Source of the DNA: Brienomyrus brachyistius
Lineage: Eukaryota > Chordata > Actinopteri > Osteoglossiformes > Mormyridae
NCBI RefSeq assembly: GCF_023856365.1
Contig: NC_064551.1
Location: 3,118,501 to 3,182,500 of the forward strand
Reading direction: 5' to 3'
DNA length: 64,000 nt
This document shows, in pieces, positions 59,274 through 64,000 of this stretch (position 1 is the first letter of the stretch; each line of letters opens with the position of its first letter). The translations under genes were made by a program, and so were the position numbers. The notes below the pieces were generated by a model. It was not told the origin of the DNA. It did no database searches and was given only the letters and a program-made list of their open reading frames with translations.

Positions 59274-60234
59274 AGCTTTATGCGAGTGTGTTTGTGTACA
59301 GGGCGGGTGGTTCTAGGGGTAGGAGACGTGTCTTTCAGTGCATTGACGCAGATAGCTAGATAGATTTGTTATGCTTAATGTAACACATTAGACTATTACA
59401 ATCATTGTGTCAAGATAACAGATGCAGATCCTGAAGACTGTTGGCAATATGCTACGCACCAAAAATAACGAGGGTGTAAATGGTGTTCGCCGTGACTTGA
59501 TGAAACCTAATGGGACACTGGGAATTCAGTCATCAGCATTTATATTTGTGCAAACCTGATTAGAATTATAGTTAGTAAATGATGTGCATTATAATGTAAA
59601 TGGCCCATTTACTCTTCCCTTAATGTGTGTTTAGAAGTGATATAATTTACTTGATTATTTTGAGGAGTCCTGTGTATCTACAAAAGCTTACGGACGTCAT
59701 CACAGAAAAGAAAAGAGGTTCGAGAGCTAATTAAGGGCAGGATGTAAGAGGGAAAGTAAGGAAAGGGATGTTAGGGCTGTGTGCCGAGGCGAGGCGGAGT
59801 TCTAAAGCCGTCAGAAAGCACTGGAACAGCACTGCGCTGCCCTCTGAATGACTCGCAGTCCTGTCTTCTCATTGGTGATTTCTGACTTTATGAATTATCA
59901 GTGCATAATGAAGAGCTTGCACACCACTGGGGAAAAAAGTTCCACTGACTATATATATATATGTGTGTGTGTGGATATATAATACACATCACAGGAGTTT
60001 TGGTTCTTGGCATTTAAATATGTCAAGTAAGAAAACACACTACAAAAATATTTTGATGTGTTACATAATCCTTTCCAGGGAATACTCGTGAGAAGTTAGT
60101 GTCTTCTTGCCAGGAATGTTGTGTACGGTCGATGACATCAGTTGACCTGTCACACAATGCACTTTCATAGCGCGCTGGCAGTCCCAGCTAATAAACACGA
60201 TACGTATGTGTACCTACACACATGTGCTCTACAT

Positions 60235-60445
60235 GTCAAGTCAAGTTAAGTGGGGCTTTATTGTCACACCAACTATATACAGTTAAACCGCACTGGCATG
60301 AAACAGTGGCACTAAACAAGTTCTCCAGGACTGCAGTGCTACATATATACATGAAGTGCAGAGATAGACAAGGACAAGTGCAAAAAAAAAATAATAATAA
60401 ATCAAGGTATGACAATATCAACACATAAGGTATGTAAGGACTTTG
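60235..60445. mobile_element. Dispersed fish repeat (tcaagtcaag family), class unknown
   Basis: Begins tcaagtcaagttaagtgggg and ctttattgtcacacca, continues with acagtggcactaaacaag and gacaaggacaagtgc, then an A-rich tract (aaaaaaaaataataataa). This arrangement is familiar from many fish genomes. On the minus strand its edge has the TTGACTTGA form of retroposon 3' ends. Confidence 0.5.
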
Positions 60446-63206
60446 CAGTGTTCGGAATGCAGGCGATGATGACAGCAGCAGAGCTACACATCACCAGAGG
60501 CACCTTCACCTCACAAACGTTCCCTCTGCAACCTTCAGTTTCCTGACCAGTCAGGATTACAATTTTGATTCACTGTTCCAATTCAAACGTGAGCCCATAC
60601 TTATTACAGATCGGGAAGGGGGGGGGGTGCATTTGCATTTTTTTCTCTGCAGTAGACTGGGTTGCCAGATGGCTATATGGTCTGGCCGAACACTGGAAGC
60701 TCAAAGCTCATACTGGGACCACCCTTATGGGACACACATGGGTACCCCAGGGGCCCTCCGGTCAGACACTATCGAGCTGTATATACTCAGCTCTGGCGTC
60801 ACATGCTAGTTTCTCTTCAACTCCCAATAGTTTTGCGTTTTTGGTGGGCTGGAAACGCAATGGCTCCGTCATCCGTGATGTGTGTCACTGCGATGAAAAA
60901 TGTAGGATCCGAAAAGCTGGGCAGCCACAGATAATGGGTTCAATGTGAATCGGGTGTGTGATACGATAGTCATTTAGCAGAACATTTCAGTCAGGTTCAG
61001 TCGTTCACCACAGTGCTTCTAGACACAACCTAAAAACACAACCTTTCTCCTGGCATATTAAACATGGGTTTTTTTTCTCCTGAATAATGGGTGGTCAGAT
61101 AAAACAGATGAGATTTAAGGATTATTCATGCATAAGCATGAAATATAATGCCTTTGCGCTGGCATATTTTTAGCTGCATGAAAATCACACATTCAACTAA
61201 AACATCCACACTTAAAAGTGAGTCTTCCATGCATCGGATGCATCCAAAAATGGAGACACAAGTTTTTTGAAAATCGTGCCCAACCAGCGCTGGAGATGTT
61301 ATTCTGCTGGCTTCAGACTTCAAAGAACCTCCTACCTTCGTGGAACTTTGCGGTTTCATTTGACGCTGATGTTTCATTGTGATGCATCCTCAAGTTTGTG
61401 TAGCCAGAGTGATCAGACCTAATCACTTTGATCACGGCAGTAATGTACATTTACATTCGGACTGGAGGGATGAATGTTGTTATGTAGAGATCAGAGCAAA
61501 TCGCAGTTCAGGAGATAATAGGAGTTAACGATGAGCATAACTCGCATCTGACATTAATCAACATGAGTCTGACATCTTACTTTCACTAGACATGAATCTA
61601 TATCTGGGCCAATCGGCATGCTTTGTTCCTTTAAAACATGCATTTCAAATACTGAATGTGACCCCAAGCCTACAAACATTTTATTGTTCAGCTTTTATTG
61701 TTAACGAGAGCCACTCATGACTCTTTCTTGATCAGATCGGGGGGCTACCTGGGACACCGTCAAAGGCCGCCTGCAGCTTCATTGATGCCGCCCAGCTAAG
61801 CATAAACAGCATTGGCTGAAATGCGCGTAATGGAAAGAGAGAGGTGTTCTGAGACAAGAAAGCGAGAGGAGGGAATCTTCTCCTTCATCTCCTGCGTGAT
61901 TCTTCTTAAGGTTTAATTGAGGGTGCACACTTATGCGCTTGTTTGACTGCAGTGCTGTTCATTCTCGGTGTATTGCTTTTGTGATTTAAATTATCTTTAT
62001 ATATCCATGTGGCAGGCCCGTTTCAAACACCTTGCATTCATGTACTGGGCTTTTACTCTACTGTTTTCACAACTTTGCAAATTCCCTCTAGATTTGATCC
62101 ATTACAAATACATTGTACAGCTACAGAAGAAATGTTGGTACTCATTCCGCACGCATGCAGTAATGAGTCTTGGTGTCGGTATTTCCTGTATTCAGCAAGC
62201 ACAGAAATTTTAGGTCTGGTAATAGAACTGTGATTGGTTTCCTAATGCAGCATAATGTAATAAGATCCAGACTCGTATTACAGATACGGTTTAATCAGGA
62301 AACCCATGCCTTAAGATTACTGATGAAATAAGAAAGTGATGGCACTTCAAAAATAAGGCGACTGACCAGCAAACAGATAATGGAATGGAAAGGCTTGAAA
62401 CTGTCTGAGACCGTGTTTTATGCAAATGGATTTTCGACAGCTATTTTAAATGTCTGGAGGCCAAAAGATGACAGGGGTTTATGACAGAAAGACAGAGCGC
62501 TGAAAAGATAAGTGCTGGCGATCTGGACAATGGCGGAACAGAGCCGCCTCGCCGAGCTCCACAGACATCGCCGTGACACTGATTAATGATGTCATAATGA
62601 CTACACATATTTCACGGGCTGTTTGCTTTGCAGGGCAGAAGGTTCCGGAGAACCCACAAACACAAGACCAGCTAAGAGCCTAACGTGGGAAGCGTTTGCA
62701 GCTGGGGAATCACTTTCCATCAAAAGCGTGAGCGACACAAAATAGCACATTCTGTTTTTCGGTGTATCTGACGTAAGGTCTGCAAGCATTATGTACAACA
62801 TTTAGCTGCAACCAAAGGACAGTTCCCTGGCCGCTGAACAGCTTTCTATAGTTCAATATGTTCAACCTTTACAGATATATTTCACTTGATGTCTTTCTTT
62901 CTCAGCTGTGATGGTAAATGTTGCGCATTTTAAAGTACATAATACAAGAAACCCTAAAATGAAAAGAATTATATTCACTATCATTGTGACATTCCTGCCT
63001 TTTATGGCTTAGAAACATTAAATGCACTTGGAGTTACACAATAACAGGAGCATGTAATCGTGTAAAACTGTGCAAAGATAGCACTCTGAAGAGTCACAAG
63101 AATCCCACAATTCGTGAGACTCTAAGGTTATTCTCTGTAAATTCTCAGTAATGTCACTATATTTTACTGTACACAACGGTACTGTAGGCTACATGGCTAT
63201 ATTTCT
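60446..63206. other. Non-coding unique DNA
   Basis: A G10 run at 60,618-60,627 precedes overlapping open frames (60-127 codons) with no recognised domain. Segments at 61,780-61,930 and 62,400-62,660 are of mixed composition. The second carries an octamer ATGCAAAT (62,420-62,427) and a gattaatgatgtcataatgac word (62,581), so it is a candidate regulatory element only. Confidence 0.4.
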
Positions 63207-63221
63207 GGGGGGGGGGGGGGG
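63207..63221. repeat. G15 homopolymer
   Basis: Fifteen consecutive G. Confidence 0.95.
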
Positions 63222-63284
63222 AATTGCTACAAAAAGTAACAAATGATCCCTTGTCAAGAAAAAGAAAATATGATTTAAAATAAC

Positions 63285-63360
63285 CCTTGCAACCCTGCCC
63301 AAGATAAGCAGTGGGAAAATGGATGGATTTGAAAGAAAATAGATGGATTTGAAAGAAAAA
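63285..63360 (+). mobile_element. Retroposon tail fragment with short duplication
   Basis: The words ccctgcccaagataagcagt and gggaaaatggatgg match the end of L2-like tails. The following atggatttgaaagaaaa is present twice in tandem. Confidence 0.5.
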
Positions 63361-63477
63361 ATGTAATTAATAAGAAACAATTATTTCTCACCCAGTATTT
63401 AGTAGACAAGATCATTTCTTTGTAAGTAAAGTGCATGATCCAAAACCAGGTTAAAACAAAACTCAAATAGACACCAT

Positions 63478-63991
63478 AGGAACCTCAAGAGATCTGTGTC
63501 TTCATCCCGAACCATGACCTGGTGGAACATAGCTTCCACATCTGCCATCACAGCCACAGCCTCTTGTCAGAACCTCATGAGGACCCCCATTAACGAACTT
63601 AAGTCAAGACCTTGCAAGAGTTGTTGATTTAATGAGGTTCCTTAGTAGCTCGCCGTGCAATCAAAAACCACACGTACTTTCTGCTTGACAGGATGTCGGA
63701 CCCCGTGGAGAGGCACATCCTTCCATTCGGTGGCGCAAGCTGGCTCTTGTCAAGCTTCACCGCATAACTCTTTTGAAGACCGTCATCCATGAATGCAGCG
63801 TATTGCGTCCTAAGCTTGACATCTCTCATGAACCTTTTCCGTAAATTCAGTCCACGTTGTTCAGCGACAGATCTATTGTTCAGCAGACGCAATGATTTGT
63901 TTTTTACCAGAAGGCAAATACTGCAATGACCATTGGAAAGTCTAGATGAGTATGACACCATGGCCATGAAGATGTGGTCATCCTTCGACAT
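63478..63991 (-). pseudogene. BEL/Pao pol fragment: region before and start of the reverse transcriptase
   Basis: The first frame (63,991 to about 63,716) matches the stretch that precedes the reverse transcriptase in BEL/Pao pol. Residues in common with the family include NGHC, LNNRSVAEQR and YAAFM. Near 63,715 the homology moves to another frame. There VVFDC is visible (about 63,670), and further on LLQG, then ADVEAMFHQV (about 63,525-63,554) and RFLW (about 63,474-63,486), all early reverse-transcriptase motifs. The second frame has a TAA at 63,642-63,644 and a TGA at 63,567-63,569, where the family normally has Glu and Arg. A frameshift and two stops make it non-functional. The start codon of the open frame has no meaning because the element continues beyond the window. 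Confidence 0.8.
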
Positions 63992-64000
63992 TTCAAATTG
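63478..64000 (-). mobile_element. BEL/Pao LTR retrotransposon relic, cut by window edge
   Basis: The only recognisable mobile-element protein in the window. It enters from beyond 64,000 on the minus strand and homology ends at about 63,478, just past the FLW motif. The active-site aspartates, RNase H and integrase regions and both LTRs are absent from the window. The DNA immediately left of it (63,285-63,477) does not continue the family. It is an old, truncated copy. Confidence 0.8.

Larger units (their letters stand above)
58321..60236. other. Non-coding unique DNA with poly-C tracts
   Basis: No gene recognised. An octamer ATGCAAAT lies at 59,114-59,121 in mixed-composition sequence (59,080-59,170) that has an enhancer-like look. 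A tatatatata-gtgtgtgtgtg tract lies near 59,949-59,972. Confidence 0.45.

Overview
The window looks like nuclear DNA from a ray-finned fish. The grounds are vertebrate-type interspersed repeats: fish L2/Maui-like retroposon tails ending in (GGAT)n, short hAT and Tc1/mariner (Tigger-like) inverted-repeat elements, and a decayed BEL/Pao reverse transcriptase. BEL/Pao elements occur in fishes but not in mammals. There are also many GT/CA, GGAT and poly-G/poly-C tracts, and almost no sustained coding potential. The species cannot be named from the sequence alone.

No host protein-coding gene can be supported. Most of the longest open frames (about 120-185 codons) are artefacts of tandem repeats whose unit is not a multiple of three, of GC-rich low-stop stretches, or of transposon DNA. 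The only recognisable protein homology is the BEL/Pao fragment at the extreme right (about 63,478-64,000, minus strand). It carries a frameshift and two stop codons and is cut by the window edge. The window is therefore best read as an intergenic desert or a very large intron.

Layout. 1-1.1 kb: a 16-bp minisatellite with phase-locked marker units. 1.1-11 kb: AT-rich unique DNA with a 183-bp hAT-type element (4.1 kb) and a Tigger-like element split by a retroposon (6.9-7.3 kb). 11-18 kb: a Tc1/mariner-like miniature element (11.05 kb), a retroposon (12.7 kb), a hAT miniature element with target duplication (14.95 kb) and a GT-TA-CA palindrome (17.5 kb). 18-35 kb: mostly unique DNA with homopolymer G/C tracts, a 14-bp minisatellite (27.1 kb), a GGAT array (30.2 kb), several segments with an enhancer-like look (20.3, 22.2, 34.2 kb) and some GC-rich stretches. 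35-44 kb: repeat-rich, with a 53-bp tandem array beside a fold-back element, a 47-bp minisatellite in a retroposon tail, a 13-bp array, a second retroposon and a fold-back element bounded by G19 and C17. 44-51 kb: mostly unique, with one fold-back element. 51-58.4 kb: several retroposon fragments, a Tigger-like miniature element and two more 47-bp minisatellites. 58.4-64 kb: unique DNA, poly-C/poly-G tracts, a dispersed fish repeat at 60.2 kb and the BEL/Pao relic.

The most informative themes are these. Homologous 47-bp retroposon segments have expanded tandemly at three separate loci. Several transposon insertions still show target duplications or nesting. A few CpG- or homeodomain-site-rich segments may be cis-regulatory. 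No new enzymatic or defence system is visible.
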